64,000 nt of DNA from Mycobacterium syngnathidarum (GTDB lineage: Bacteria > Actinomycetota > Actinomycetes > Mycobacteriales > Mycobacteriaceae). This document shows, piece after piece, positions 1 through 16,540 of the stretch. Under the pieces are notes generated by a model. The model ran no database searches. It was not told the DNA's origin and saw nothing but the letters and a program-made list of their open reading frames with translations. The position numbers and the translations under genes are program-made. The stretch is from contig NZ_MLCL01000011.1 in NCBI RefSeq assembly GCF_001942625.1, positions 122,833-186,832 on the forward strand, written 5' to 3'. The stretch's first letter is position 1. Each line of letters starts with the position of its first letter.

Positions 1-141
1 CTGAAAGACGACTGGTTCCGGGACTGGGGCTCGCTGCAACGGCTCACACCGTGGTACCCGGACGCCGAACCGGCTCGCCTGGACCTGGGCACCGCGATCC
101 GCAGCGGACTGTGGAGCCCGGCCCCGCTGCGGCACAGCTAG
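1..141 (+). CDS. embC: Arabinosyltransferase, C-terminal fragment (probable EmbC)
   Basis: Only the last 46 codons are inside the window; the reading frame is open from base 1 and stops at a TAG at 139-141. The peptide carries the Emb C-terminal signature KDDWFRDWGS followed by a GLWSPAPLRH tail, closely parallel to the ends of the two complete Emb proteins that follow. Family knowledge: Emb proteins are polytopic GT-C arabinosyltransferases whose C-terminal half is an extracytoplasmic carbohydrate-binding domain. EmbC acts in lipoarabinomannan arabinan synthesis. The embC call rests on position, since in mycobacteria embC precedes embA. The fragment alone cannot separate EmbC from a paralog. 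Confidence 0.85.
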   Translation: MKDDWFRDWGSLQRLTPWYPDAEPARLDLGTAIRSGLWSPAPLRHS

Positions 142-206
142 GACACAGCTCGGACAAGTCTCTCCAGCACGCGGCAGGTGAAACCGGGTCTCACATACGG
201 GTCGCA

Positions 207-212
207 TAACAT
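207..212 (+). promoter_or_regulatory. Predicted embA -10 hexamer (leaderless)
   Basis: TAACAT matches TAnnnT and lies 8 nt before the embA GTG, so transcription would begin at or within a base or two of the start codon. No ribosome-binding site is visible upstream. In M. tuberculosis the same embC-embA gap is a known hot spot for promoter-up mutations in ethambutol-resistant isolates. Confidence 0.5.
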
Positions 213-220
213 CGAGCCTC

Positions 221-3200
221 GTGCCTTCCGATGAGCCAACCGACCGTGTTGTGGGCATCGCACGCCTGATCGCCATCGTCGCGGGCATCGCGGGTGTGGT
301 GTTGTGCGCCCTGGTGCCACTGCTGCCCGTCAAACAGACCACTGCGACCATCCTGTGGCCGCAGGGCACCGATGCCGCGGGCAACGTCACCGCGGTGACG
401 GCGCCGCTGGTCTCGGGCGCCCCGCAGACCCTCGACGTGTCCATCCCGTGCTCGGCGATCGCGACGCTGCCCGCCGAGGGCGGCCTGGTGTTCTCGACAA
501 TCCCCTCGGGTGGCATCGACGCCAGCCGCAACGGGCTGTTCGTGCGCGCCAACACCGAAACCGTGGTGGTGGCATTCCGAGATTCGGTGGCAGCCGTCGC
601 TCCCCGCGCGGCGGTCAACGCCGGCGGCTGCAGCGCGCTGCACCTGTGGGCGAACCTCGGCGGGGTGGGCGCTGACTTCGTCGGCATCCCCGGCGCCGCC
701 GGCACCGCGGCCGTGGAGAAGAAGCCTCAGGTCGCCGGCCTGTTCACCGACCTGAAGATGGCGCCGCAGCCCGGGCTGAGCGCCCGCGTCGACATCGACA
801 CCCGGTTCATCACCTCACCGACCGCGCTCAAGCTGCTGGTGATGGCGCTCGGCGTGGTGTGCGTGGTGGCCTCGATCGTCGCGCTCGCCGTGCTGGACCG
901 GCGGAGCCGCCCCGGCGGCGACATTCAGGTCAGTGGCGGCCACCGCATTCGTCACGCCTGGCGCCGTTTCGTGAAGGTCCCGTTTGCCACCTGGATCGCC
1001 GACATCGGCGTCATCGGCGGACTCTTGCTGTGGCACGTCATCGGCGCCATCTCATCGGACGACGGCTACAACCTGACCATCGCGCGGGTGTCGGCCGACG
1101 CCGGATATTCCGCCAACTACTTCCGCTACTTCGGCGCCACCGAGGCCCCGTTCGACTGGTACCAGTCGGTGCTGGCCCACTTCGCAGCGATCAGCACGGC
1201 GGGCGTCTGGATGCGGGTGCCCGCCACCCTGGCCGCCATCGGCACGTGGCTGCTGCTGAGCCGCTGGGTGCTGCCGCGGCTCGGCCGGCGCGTCGCACTC
1301 AACCGGGTCACGATGTGGACCGCGGGCGCGGTGTTCCTGGCCGCCTGGTTCCCGTTCAACAACGGACTGCGCCCCGAACCGCTGATCGCCTTCGGTGTGC
1401 TCGCGGTGTGGGCGCTCGTCGAGACCACCATCGGAACACGGCGTCTGTGGCCCACGGCCCTGGCGATCATCGTCGCCGCCCTCAGCGTCACGCTGGCCCC
1501 GCAGGGCATCATCGCCGCCGCCCCGCTGCTGGTCGGTGCGCGCCGCGTGGTCGGCATCATCCGCAGCCGCCGCATCGCCCTGCCCGCACTCGCCGCGCTC
1601 GCCGGCTCGGCGGCACTGATATTCGTCGTCGTGTTCCGTGACCAGACCCTGGCCACCGTCGCCGAGTCGGCCCGGATCAAGTACACGGTCGGCCCGACCA
1701 TCTCCTGGTATCAGGAATTCCTGCGCTATTACTTCCTGACCGTCGAGGATTCCGTCGACAGCTCGCTGACCCGACGGTTCGCGGTGCTGGCCATGATGCT
1801 GTGCCTGTTCGGCATGATCGCGCTGCTGCTGCGCAAGGGGCACGTGCCCGGGATCGCCAGCGGCCCGGTCTGGAGACTGCTCGGCACCACCGCCATCGGC
1901 CTACTCCTGCTGCACTTCACCCCGACCAAATGGGCCGTGCAGTTCGGTGCCTTCGCCGGACTGGCTGCCGCCCTTGGTGCGGTGACCGCGTTCGCCTTCG
2001 CCCGGGTGGGTCTGCACAGCCGACGCAACCTCGCGCTCTACGTCACCGCTCTGCTGTTCGTGCTCGCCTGGGCCACCTCCGGCATCAACGGCTGGTTCTA
2101 CGTCGGCAATTACGGCGTGCCCTGGTTCGACCGTCAGCCGGTGATCGCCGGCTACCCGGTGACCACCATGTTCTTGGCCCTGGCGATCGTCACCGCGGTG
2201 CTGGCCGGCTGGCTGCACTTCCGGATCGACTACGCCGGACACACCGAAGTCGCCAACACCCGCCGCAACCGCGTGCTCGCCTCCACGCCGCTGCTCGTGG
2301 TCGCCGTCATCATGGTGGTGCTCGAAGTCGGCTCGATGACCAAGGGCTTCGTCCAGCGCTACCCCGTCTACACCACCGCCAAGGCCAACCTCTCGGCGCT
2401 CACCTCCGGTCTGTCCTCGGACAGTTGCGCCATGGCCGACGACGTGCTGGTCGAAGCCGACACCAACGCAGGCATGCTGCAACCGGCGGAAGGGCAGACC
2501 TGGGGCGAGTACGGCCCGCTGGGCGGACAGAACCCCGTCGGCTTCACCCCCAACGGGATCAGCGACACGCTCGAACCGCCGAAGCCTGTCGTCGCCAACC
2601 CTGGCACGGTGAACTCCGACGGTTCCCCCAACAAGCCCAACGTCGGCATCGCCTACGCCGCGGGCACCGGCGGCGGCTACGGCCCCGAAGGCGTCAACGG
2701 CTCGCGGGTGTATCTGCCGTTCGGCCTGGACCCCGCGCGCACCCCGGTGATGGGCAGTTACAAGGAAAATACCGTCGCCGCCAAGGCCACCTCGGCCTGG
2801 TACCAACTGCCGCCCCGCACCCCGGACCGGCCGCTGGTGACCGTCGCCGCCGCAGGCGCCATCTGGTACTACGACGAAGAACACGAGTTCCACTACGGCC
2901 AGTCACTGAAACTGCAGTGGGGCGTGCACCGTCCCGACGGCAGCTTCCAGGCCCTCGACGCCGTGCAGCCGATCGACGTGTTCGCCCAATACGCCTGGCG
3001 CAACCTGCGTTTCCCGTTGGCCTGGGCGCCGCCGGAGGCCAACGTGGCGCGAATCGTCGCCGACGACCCGAACCTGTCCGACGATCAGTGGTTCGGTTTC
3101 ACCCCGCCGCGGGTGCCGACCCTGCAGACCGCGCAGGAGTTCCTCGGCAAGCAGACCCCGGTGCTGATGGACATCGCGACCGCTGCGAACTTCCCGTGCC

Positions 3201-3517
3201 AGCGCCCGTTCTCCGAACGACTCGGTGTGGCCGAGTTGCCGCAGTACCGCATCCTTCCCAACGTCAAGCAAGTGGTGGTGTCGTCGAACATGTGGCAGTC
3301 CGCCCAGAAGGGTGGTCCCTTCCTTTTCATCCAGGCGCTGCTGCGCACGTCGACCATTCCGACGTACCTGCGCGACGACTGGTACCGGGACTGGGGCTCC
3401 ATCGAGAAATACGACCCGGTGGTACCGGCCGGGCAGGCGCCTGTGGCCTCGATTGATCAAGGAACCCAACGAGTGTTCGGCTTCAGCCGGCCCGGACCGA
3501 TCCGAGCCCTGCCATGA
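221..3517 (+). CDS. embA: Arabinosyltransferase EmbA
   Basis: EmbA is a membrane GT-C glycosyltransferase that uses decaprenyl-phospho-arabinose outside the cytoplasmic membrane. With EmbB it forms the terminal hexa-arabinoside motif of arabinogalactan. The 1098-residue product has an N-terminal membrane helix, a periplasmic region (about 40-200), many hydrophobic segments (about 200-700) and a soluble C-terminal carbohydrate-binding domain. The GT-C acidic pair is in SSDDGYNL (Asp280-Asp281). The GTG at 221 is chosen because it gives the usual N-terminus and sits just after a TAnnnT box; there is no good Shine-Dalgarno. The stop overlaps the embB start (ATGA), so the two are translationally coupled. 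Length and order match mycobacterial embA. Confidence 0.95.
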   Translation: MPSDEPTDRVVGIARLIAIVAGIAGVVLCALVPLLPVKQTTATILWPQGTDAAGNVTAVTAPLVSGAPQTLDVSIPCSAIATLPAEGGLVFSTIPSGGIDASRNGLFVRANTETVVVAFRDSVAAVAPRAAVNAGGCSALHLWANLGGVGADFVGIPGAAGTAAVEKKPQVAGLFTDLKMAPQPGLSARVDIDTRFITSPTALKLLVMALGVVCVVASIVALAVLDRRSRPGGDIQVSGGHRIRHAWRRFVKVPFATWIADIGVIGGLLLWHVIGAISSDDGYNLTIARVSADAGYSANYFRYFGATEAPFDWYQSVLAHFAAISTAGVWMRVPATLAAIGTWLLLSRWVLPRLGRRVALNRVTMWTAGAVFLAAWFPFNNGLRPEPLIAFGVLAVWALVETTIGTRRLWPTALAIIVAALSVTLAPQGIIAAAPLLVGARRVVGIIRSRRIALPALAALAGSAALIFVVVFRDQTLATVAESARIKYTVGPTISWYQEFLRYYFLTVEDSVDSSLTRRFAVLAMMLCLFGMIALLLRKGHVPGIASGPVWRLLGTTAIGLLLLHFTPTKWAVQFGAFAGLAAALGAVTAFAFARVGLHSRRNLALYVTALLFVLAWATSGINGWFYVGNYGVPWFDRQPVIAGYPVTTMFLALAIVTAVLAGWLHFRIDYAGHTEVANTRRNRVLASTPLLVVAVIMVVLEVGSMTKGFVQRYPVYTTAKANLSALTSGLSSDSCAMADDVLVEADTNAGMLQPAEGQTWGEYGPLGGQNPVGFTPNGISDTLEPPKPVVANPGTVNSDGSPNKPNVGIAYAAGTGGGYGPEGVNGSRVYLPFGLDPARTPVMGSYKENTVAAKATSAWYQLPPRTPDRPLVTVAAAGAIWYYDEEHEFHYGQSLKLQWGVHRPDGSFQALDAVQPIDVFAQYAWRNLRFPLAWAPPEANVARIVADDPNLSDDQWFGFTPPRVPTLQTAQEFLGKQTPVLMDIATAANFPCQRPFSERLGVAELPQYRILPNVKQVVVSSNMWQSAQKGGPFLFIQALLRTSTIPTYLRDDWYRDWGSIEKYDPVVPAGQAPVASIDQGTQRVFGFSRPGPIRALP

Positions 3518-6500
3518 GCGTGACCTTGCGCGAACACAGCGCTGACAAGAACGTTCAGCTGACCCGCTGGGTCGCGATGATCGCCGGCCTGATCGGCTTC
3601 CTGTGCGCGGTGGCCACGCCGCTGCTGCCGGTGGTGCAGACCACCGCCACCCTGAACTGGCCGCAAGCCGGACAGATGAACAGCGTCACCGCACCGCTGA
3701 TCAGCCAGACGCCCGTCACCATGTCGGTGACGGTGCCGTGTGAGGTGATCCGGTCGACGCCGCCCGAGGGTGCGATGGTGCTCGGCACCGCCCCCAAGGA
3801 GGGCAGGCAAGCCGCGCTCAACGCGTTGTTCGTCAACGTCAACGCCAAGCGCGTCGACATCACCGACCGCAACGTGGTGATCGCCAGCGTGCCGCGCGAG
3901 AAGGCCGCGGGCTGCTCACGTATCGAGATCACGTCGTCGGAGGCGGGCACTTTCGCCACGTTCGTCGGGTTGACCGACAAGGACGGCAAGGAGCTGCGCA
4001 CCGGCTTCGCCGATCCGAACCTGCGACCCCAGATCGTCGGCGTCTTCACCGAGCTCAGCGGACCCGCGCCGCAAGGACTTTCGCTCTCGGCCACGATCGA
4101 CACCCGATTCACCTCCAAGCCCACTGCGCTCAAGCTCGCGGCGATCCTGATCGGCATCGCCGCCACGGTGATCGCGGTGCTCGCGCTGTGGCGCCTCGAC
4201 CGGCTCGACGGCCGGCGTATGCACCGCGTGATCCCGTCGCGCTGGCGCACGTTCAGCGCCCTGGACGTGGTGGTGGTCGGCGCGTTCCTGCTGTGGCACA
4301 TCATCGGCGCCAACTCGTCCGACGACGGCTACCAACTCCAGATGGCGCGAGTCGCCGACCACGCCGGCTACATGTCGAACTACTTCCGCTGGTTCGGCAG
4401 CCCCGAAGACCCCTTCGGCTGGTACTACAACCTGCTGGCCCTGATGACCCACATCAGCGACGCCAGCATCTGGATGCGGCTGCCTGACCTGCTGTGCGGA
4501 ATCGTGTGCTGGCTGTTGCTGTCACGCGAGGTGCTGCCCCGGCTCGGGCCCGCGGTGATCGCGTCCAGGCCCGCACTGTGGGCAGCCGGCATGGTGCTGC
4601 TGGCGGCCTGGATGCCGTTCAACAACGGCCTGCGCCCCGAGGGCCAGATCGCCACCGGCGCCCTGATCACCTACGTGCTGATCGAGCGGGCCATCATCTC
4701 CGGGAGGCTGACCCCGGCCGCCCTGGCGATCATCTCGGCGGCCTTCACCCTCGGCATCCAGCCGACCGGCATCATCGCCGTGGCCGCCCTGGTGGCCGGT
4801 GGACGTCCGCTGCTGCGCATCCTGGTGCGCCGGCGCCGCGTCCTTGGCGTGTGGCCGCTGGTGTTGCCGCTGCTGGCCGCCGGCACAGTGATCCTGACCG
4901 TGGTGTTCGCCGACCAAACGTTCGCCACGGTGTTGGAAGCCACCAGAATTCGCACCGCGATCGGGCCGGCGCAGGAGTGGTACACCGAGAACCTGCGCTA
5001 CTACTACCTGATCCTGCCGACCGTGGACGGCTCGCTGTCACGGCGGTTCGGCTTCATCGTCACCGCGCTGAGCCTGTTCGCCTCGCTGTTCATCATGTTG
5101 CGGCGCAAACGGATTCCCGGTGTAGCCCGGGGACCGGTGTGGCGGCTGATGGGCATCATCTTCGCCACGATCTTCTTCCTGCAGTTCGCCCCCACCAAGT
5201 GGGTGCACCACTTCGGCCTGTTCGCCGCCGTGGGTGCGGCGATGGCCGCGGTGGTGACGGTGCTGGCCGGACCCGCAGTGCTGCGCTCGGCGCGCAATCG
5301 GATGGCGTTCACGTCTGCCGTGCTGTTCGTGCTCGCGCTGTGCTTCGCCAGCACCAACGGCTGGTGGTACGTGTCCAGCTACGGCGTGCCCTTCAACAAC
5401 GACAAGCCCAACATCGGCGGAATCACGGTGAGCGCCATCTTCTTTGCGCTGTTCGTGATCACCGCACTGTGGGCTTACTGGCTGCATCTGCGGCCATCGG
5501 CCGAGGGCCGGATGACGCGGGCACTGACCACCGCTCCGGTGCCGGTCGCGGCCGGGTTCATGGTGGTGGTGTTCGTCGGTTCGATGCTCTACGGAGTGGT
5601 GCGTCAGGACGGCACCTACTCCAACGCCTCGTCGAACCTGCGAGCGTTCGCCGGCGGCTGTGGCCTGGCCGACGACGTGCTCGTCGAACCCGACACCAAT
5701 GACGGCTTCCTCACCCCGGTGCCAGGCGACTACGGCCCGCTGGGGCCGCTGGGCGGCACCGCGCCGACCGGGTTCACCCCCAACGGAGTGCCGGATCATA
5801 TTGTTGCCGAGGCGATCCGGATCACCGTGCCGATGCCGGGCATCGACGCCGACTGGAACGCCGCGGTCAAGCTGGACACCCCCGGTGTCAACGGATCGAC
5901 CGTGCCACTGCCGTACGGCTTGGATCCCAACCGGGTTCCGTTGGCCGGCAGCTTCGCCGAGGGCCCGGCGCAGCAGGTGAGCAAGCTGGCCTCGGCCTGG
6001 TATGAGCTGCCCGCCCGCGACGACGCCCACCCGCTGGTCGTCGTGACCGCGGCCGGAACCATCACCGGCAACAGCATTTTCAACGGCCGTACCGAGGGGC
6101 AGACCGTCGAACTGGAATACGGACGGACCGGGCCCGATGGCACCGCGGTGCCGGCCGGCCGGGTGGTGCCGTATGACCTGGGGCCGATCCCGTCCTGGCG
6201 CAACCTGCGCTTCGACCGCAGTGAGATTCCGGCCGACGCCACCTACGTCCGGGTGATCGCCGACGACCTGTCGCTGAGCCCCGGCGACTGGGTCGCGGTC
6301 ACCCCGCCGCGGGTGCCCGAGGTCAAGACCGTGCAGGAGTACGTCGGATCACAGCAGCCGGTGCTGATGGACTGGGCGGTGGGCATGGCCTTCCCGTGCC
6401 AGCAGCCGATGCTGCACGCCAACGGCGTCACCGAGGTGCCGAAGTTCCGCATCACCCCGGACTACAACGCCAAGATGAAAGACACCGACACCTGGGAGGA

Positions 6501-6708
6501 CGGCATCAATGGCGGCCTGCTGGGGATCAGTGACCTGTTGTTGCGCCAGCACGTGATGGCCACCTACCTGGACAAGGACTGGGGCCGCGACTGGGGCTCG
6601 CTGCGCAGATTCGACACCATCGTCGATGCGGCTCCGGCGACGATCGAGCTTGGGACAGAGACCCATTCAGGCCTCTACAAGCCTGGCCGGATCCGGATCA
6701 AGCCGTAG
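3514..6708 (+). CDS. embB: Arabinosyltransferase EmbB, main ethambutol target
   Basis: EmbB (1064 residues) partners EmbA in building arabinogalactan arabinan and is the main target of ethambutol. Visible features are the first membrane helix (about 20-42), the GT-C motif [10 protein letters not shown] with catalytic-type Asp270, the loop [12 protein letters not shown], about 14 further membrane segments, and the C-terminal domain ending RDWGSLRRF. Aligned by eye to M. tuberculosis EmbB, Asp270 corresponds to Asp299 and Met277 to Met306. The Met is retained, but the residue matching Ile303 is Gln274. The ATG overlaps the embA stop. A large inverted repeat follows the gene and probably ends the operon. 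Confidence 0.95.
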   Translation: MSVTLREHSADKNVQLTRWVAMIAGLIGFLCAVATPLLPVVQTTATLNWPQAGQMNSVTAPLISQTPVTMSVTVPCEVIRSTPPEGAMVLGTAPKEGRQAALNALFVNVNAKRVDITDRNVVIASVPREKAAGCSRIEITSSEAGTFATFVGLTDKDGKELRTGFADPNLRPQIVGVFTELSGPAPQGLSLSATIDTRFTSKPTALKLAAILIGIAATVIAVLALWRLDRLDGRRMHRVIPSRWRTFSALDVVVVGAFLLWHIIGANSSDDGYQLQMARVADHAGYMSNYFRWFGSPEDPFGWYYNLLALMTHISDASIWMRLPDLLCGIVCWLLLSREVLPRLGPAVIASRPALWAAGMVLLAAWMPFNNGLRPEGQIATGALITYVLIERAIISGRLTPAALAIISAAFTLGIQPTGIIAVAALVAGGRPLLRILVRRRRVLGVWPLVLPLLAAGTVILTVVFADQTFATVLEATRIRTAIGPAQEWYTENLRYYYLILPTVDGSLSRRFGFIVTALSLFASLFIMLRRKRIPGVARGPVWRLMGIIFATIFFLQFAPTKWVHHFGLFAAVGAAMAAVVTVLAGPAVLRSARNRMAFTSAVLFVLALCFASTNGWWYVSSYGVPFNNDKPNIGGITVSAIFFALFVITALWAYWLHLRPSAEGRMTRALTTAPVPVAAGFMVVVFVGSMLYGVVRQDGTYSNASSNLRAFAGGCGLADDVLVEPDTNDGFLTPVPGDYGPLGPLGGTAPTGFTPNGVPDHIVAEAIRITVPMPGIDADWNAAVKLDTPGVNGSTVPLPYGLDPNRVPLAGSFAEGPAQQVSKLASAWYELPARDDAHPLVVVTAAGTITGNSIFNGRTEGQTVELEYGRTGPDGTAVPAGRVVPYDLGPIPSWRNLRFDRSEIPADATYVRVIADDLSLSPGDWVAVTPPRVPEVKTVQEYVGSQQPVLMDWAVGMAFPCQQPMLHANGVTEVPKFRITPDYNAKMKDTDTWEDGINGGLLGISDLLLRQHVMATYLDKDWGRDWGSLRRFDTIVDAAPATIELGTETHSGLYKPGRIRIKP

Positions 6709-6723
6709 CCCGTTGCGGTGCAT

Positions 6724-6780
6724 CGAGTGGCCAGTTATGACACGCGTTGAACCAAAAGTTGTGCCATAACTGGCCACTCG
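6724..6780. terminator. Long inverted repeat between convergent embB and SRPBCC gene
   Basis: The arms 6724-6739 and 6765-6780 are perfectly complementary over 16 bp. After one mismatch the pairing continues for three more base pairs, enclosing a 17-nt loop. There is no T-tract on either side. Its position between two convergent genes suits a bidirectional, U-less terminator of the kind described in mycobacteria. A protein-binding palindrome is the alternative. Confidence 0.6.
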
Positions 6781-6782
6781 CG

Positions 6783-7229
6783 CTATCCGATCCCTTTTTC
6801 AGCGGCGGTGACGAGCTTGCGCGACAGTGTTCCGAGCACCACGCGCAGGACCAGCCGGTAGCCCAATCCAACGACACGCCAACGAGTCTGGTAGCGCCCC
6901 CGCCAGGTCACCTCGGTGCCGCCCGCGGACTCGGCGAACGTGACTTCGGCCTGGTAATCCCGGATCGGTCCGTCGGCGAGCATGGTGTAGCCGTGTCTGC
7001 GGCCGGGCTCGTGAATTGTGGTCATCTCGCGGGCCGGCTTCTTCCTGGTGCCCACGGCCCGGATCGCCCCGACTCCGCCATCGTCGGCAGGGCCTCGGGT
7101 CTCCCACGCCGAGTAGGGAATCAGGGGCCGGGCCCACTCCGACCACCGGGACCCGTCGGACACGATGGCGAACAGTATCGCTGGCGGCGCCGTGGTGTGG
7201 CGGCGGATCACGCATTCATAGCGGTGCAC
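6783..7229 (-). CDS. SRPBCC family protein (polyketide cyclase/dehydrase-like)
   Basis: The 148-residue product has the START/Bet v1-like layout. An N-terminal strand (HRYECVIRRHTTAPPAILFA) is followed by SDGSRWSEWA, the typical 'xxVSDxxRWPEW' turn, then repeated strands and a long C-terminal helix. Such proteins form a hydrophobic cavity that binds lipids or polyketide-like ligands; no substrate can be assigned. It is divergent from the TetR gene at 7270, with a short palindrome between them. Joint control by that regulator, with a lipophilic ligand as inducer, is a reasonable inference. The family is very common in mycobacteria. Confidence 0.8.
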   Translation of the reverse strand: MHRYECVIRRHTTAPPAILFAIVSDGSRWSEWARPLIPYSAWETRGPADDGGVGAIRAVGTRKKPAREMTTIHEPGRRHGYTMLADGPIRDYQAEVTFAESAGGTEVTWRGRYQTRWRVVGLGYRLVLRVVLGTLSRKLVTAAEKGIG

Positions 7230-7245
7230 GAGTCGGGACTTTAAC

Positions 7246-7258
7246 AGAACAGCGTTCT
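7246..7258. promoter_or_regulatory. Probable TetR operator (palindrome)
   Basis: AGAAC-agc-GTTCT is a perfect 5-bp inverted repeat in the divergent gap between the SRPBCC gene and the TetR gene. It touches the predicted tetR -10 box (TATTAT, 7258-7263). Placement against a -10 element fits autorepression. The link to this regulator is inferred from position. Confidence 0.5.
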
Positions 7259-7263
7259 ATTAT
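7258..7263 (+). promoter_or_regulatory. Predicted -10 box of the TetR gene (leaderless)
   Basis: TATTAT is an almost ideal -10 hexamer. It ends 6 nt before the GTG start at 7270, so transcription should begin at the start codon. No Shine-Dalgarno sequence precedes the GTG. Confidence 0.5.
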
Positions 7264-7269
7264 GTAGCG

Positions 7270-7878
7270 GTGCCCGAATCCGCGCCGCCTTTCCAGCGCG
7301 CCCGTAACGCCGTCCAGCGCCAGGACCGGTTGACCCAGTTGCTCGCCGCCACGCGGGAGTGCCTCCGGCACACCGGAGCCGCCACGCTCACCTTGGGTGA
7401 CGTGGCCGCGGCGGCCGGCCTGGCGAAATCGGGCATCCTGCGGTACGTGCGCTCACGCGAAGCGCTCCTGCTACGGGTCATGTACGACGAACACCTCGAC
7501 TGGATCGAGACGCTGGCCGGCGAGTTGCGCACCGTCACACCCGCGACCGCCCTGGCTCGCACCCTGGCCGAGCGTCCACTGCTGTGCGATCTGATCGCGG
7601 CTTCCCCAGTCCTCATCAACCGGCTCGGCCCCGAAGACCTCCCGGAACTGCCGGCCCAGGCACATGACGCCCAGCAGCGGTTGGGTGCGGCATTGAGACC
7701 GGCGCTGCCGTTGTCCGACGCGCAGCTGGCCTCGCTGACAGCGGCCATCCACGCCTTCACCGGGACGGCGTGGGCATGGACCCGACCGGGTGCGGCCGGC
7801 CACGACGCCATGGTCACCGATTTCGAGGGCACCGTGCGCGGGCTGCTCGGCGTCTTCATCGCCGGCCTGCAGTCCTGA
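7270..7878 (+). CDS. TetR family transcriptional regulator
   Basis: The 202-residue protein has a TetR-type N-terminal helix-turn-helix at about 30-70 (TLTLGDVAAAAGLAKSGILR, then YVRSREALLL) and an all-helical ligand-binding half, the usual length for the family. The GTG at 7270 is used because a TAnnnT box ends 6 nt upstream. The gene is divergent from the SRPBCC gene and has a 13-bp palindrome directly upstream, which it probably binds. It ends 5 bp before the convergent oxidoreductase gene. The inducer is unknown. Confidence 0.85.
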   Translation: MPESAPPFQRARNAVQRQDRLTQLLAATRECLRHTGAATLTLGDVAAAAGLAKSGILRYVRSREALLLRVMYDEHLDWIETLAGELRTVTPATALARTLAERPLLCDLIAASPVLINRLGPEDLPELPAQAHDAQQRLGAALRPALPLSDAQLASLTAAIHAFTGTAWAWTRPGAAGHDAMVTDFEGTVRGLLGVFIAGLQS

Positions 7879-7883
7879 ACCCC

Positions 7884-9296
7884 TCAGCGGTGGCGCAAAT
7901 ACTCCAGCGCTCGCACCGCGGCATTGGCGCCACACATGCCATGGGCACCCGGGCCCGGCGGCGTGGCACCCGAGCAGATGTACATGCCCGGAATCCCGAC
8001 GTCATAGGGAGCCAGGGTGGGCCGTGGCCCGAACACCAGCTGCCGGATGTCCTTGGCACCGGTGCAGATGTCGCCGCCGACGTAGTTCGGGTTGTAGACC
8101 GACATCTCGGTGGTCGAGCGCACCGCGGACTCGACGACCCGGTCGGCGAATCCCGGCGCGAACCGCTCGAACTGCGCGATGATGGCGTCGGTGGCATCAC
8201 CGGTATAGCCATGGGGCACATGCGCATAGGCATAGATCGGATTGATCTTTCCGGCCGAGCGGCCCGGGTCCGCCAGGTACTGCTGACCTACCAGAACAAA
8301 CGGCCGGCGCGGCATACGTCCGGCATGGATGTCCCGCTCGGTGGCCGCGATCTCGTCGAAGTCGCCGGCCAGGTGCACCGTACCGGCCCGCCCCACCTCG
8401 GGATTGGTCCACGGCACCGGCCCGCGAACCGCGAAGTCGACCTTGAAGGCGCCTGGGCCATAACGGAATCGACGGTAAGCATGCGCCGCCAGCCGGGGCA
8501 GGCGGGCCCCCAGGATGCCGGCGACAGCCGTCGGCGTCAGATCGAACATGGTGATGTCCGACGGCGGCAGTTGAGCCGCCGTGGTGATCCGGACACCCGT
8601 TTGCACCTTGCCGCCGAGTTCGGCCAGGGCCGAGGCCAACGCATCGGTGATCGCCTGCGACCCGCCTTCGGCGACGGCCCAGCCGTGCCGATGTCCGGCC
8701 GTGAGGATTCCCAGCCCGATCGCCGAGGTCATCGGATAGTGCAACGGCCGGAAGGTATGGGCCGCAACGCCTCCGAACAACGCCCGGGCCGCCGGGGTCT
8801 TAAAGACCCGGGCCAGCACCGCGGCCGGCAGCACCGTGGGCAACCCGAACCGGGCCAGCATCAAGGGATGGGCAGGGATGCGCACCAGCGGGCCCATGAT
8901 GTCGTCGGCAAGCGTGTCGAAACGGGCAGCGGGGCCGCCGAACAGTGCCCGCCAACGCCGGCCGTCGGCACCGAGTCCGGCTGCGGTCTGCTCGACACTG
9001 CGATACAGCAGACCGGCCTCACCGTTGTCGAGCGGGTGCGCACAGTCGATTTCAGGCCAGCGCCAGCGCAATCCGTGCCGCTCAAGGCCGAGACCGGCGA
9101 GAAACGCCGAGCCCACGGCCATCGGGTGAATCGCCGAGCAGTGGTCCACCACGACACCGCCGAGAGTCCCCGAGCGCACCCCGCCACCGATTTCGTCGGA
9201 CGCCTCCAGCACGGTGACCTCGTGCCCGGCCCGGGCCAACACGATGGCGGCCGCGAGCCCGTTGGGCCCACTCCCCACGACGACGGCGGTGCTCAT
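7884..9296 (-). CDS. Phytoene-dehydrogenase-like FAD-dependent oxidoreductase
   Basis: The 470-residue flavoprotein starts with a Rossmann dinucleotide motif (VVVGSGPNGLAAA, residues about 5-17) and the acidic strand end VTVLEASDEIGGG, typical of the NAD(P)/FAD amine-oxidase/CrtI superfamily. The C-terminal FAD motif is near GIPGMYICSGATPPGPG. Members desaturate or isomerise carotenoids, or oxidise prenyl and other lipophilic substrates. There is no crtB or crtE neighbour, so the substrate is unknown. An AAGGGGAT ribosome-binding sequence precedes the ATG. The gene is convergent with the TetR gene and not clearly part of the mycolate operon downstream. Confidence 0.85.
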   Translation of the reverse strand: MSTAVVVGSGPNGLAAAIVLARAGHEVTVLEASDEIGGGVRSGTLGGVVVDHCSAIHPMAVGSAFLAGLGLERHGLRWRWPEIDCAHPLDNGEAGLLYRSVEQTAAGLGADGRRWRALFGGPAARFDTLADDIMGPLVRIPAHPLMLARFGLPTVLPAAVLARVFKTPAARALFGGVAAHTFRPLHYPMTSAIGLGILTAGHRHGWAVAEGGSQAITDALASALAELGGKVQTGVRITTAAQLPPSDITMFDLTPTAVAGILGARLPRLAAHAYRRFRYGPGAFKVDFAVRGPVPWTNPEVGRAGTVHLAGDFDEIAATERDIHAGRMPRRPFVLVGQQYLADPGRSAGKINPIYAYAHVPHGYTGDATDAIIAQFERFAPGFADRVVESAVRSTTEMSVYNPNYVGGDICTGAKDIRQLVFGPRPTLAPYDVGIPGMYICSGATPPGPGAHGMCGANAAVRALEYLRHR

Positions 9297-9468
9297 AGGC
9301 GATCCCCTTCCGCCCTCAGCCTAACCAGCCGAGCATCCAGCGAACTCCAGTGCCCTGTGGATAACTTGTGGATGGTTTTGCAGGGGCCCAGTGTCGCCAC
9401 TGCTCACAGGCGGTAGTTCTGAATTACACGCTTGTGAGTAAGACTGTGTGCCGGCCGCTCACCGCAAG

Positions 9469-16484
<7,016 letters not shown>

Positions 16485-16540
16485 GTTCAGGTCACCTTTG
16501 TCTCAACCGGCCGGCAGTCGGCGGTGTGGGTCAGCTCAGC

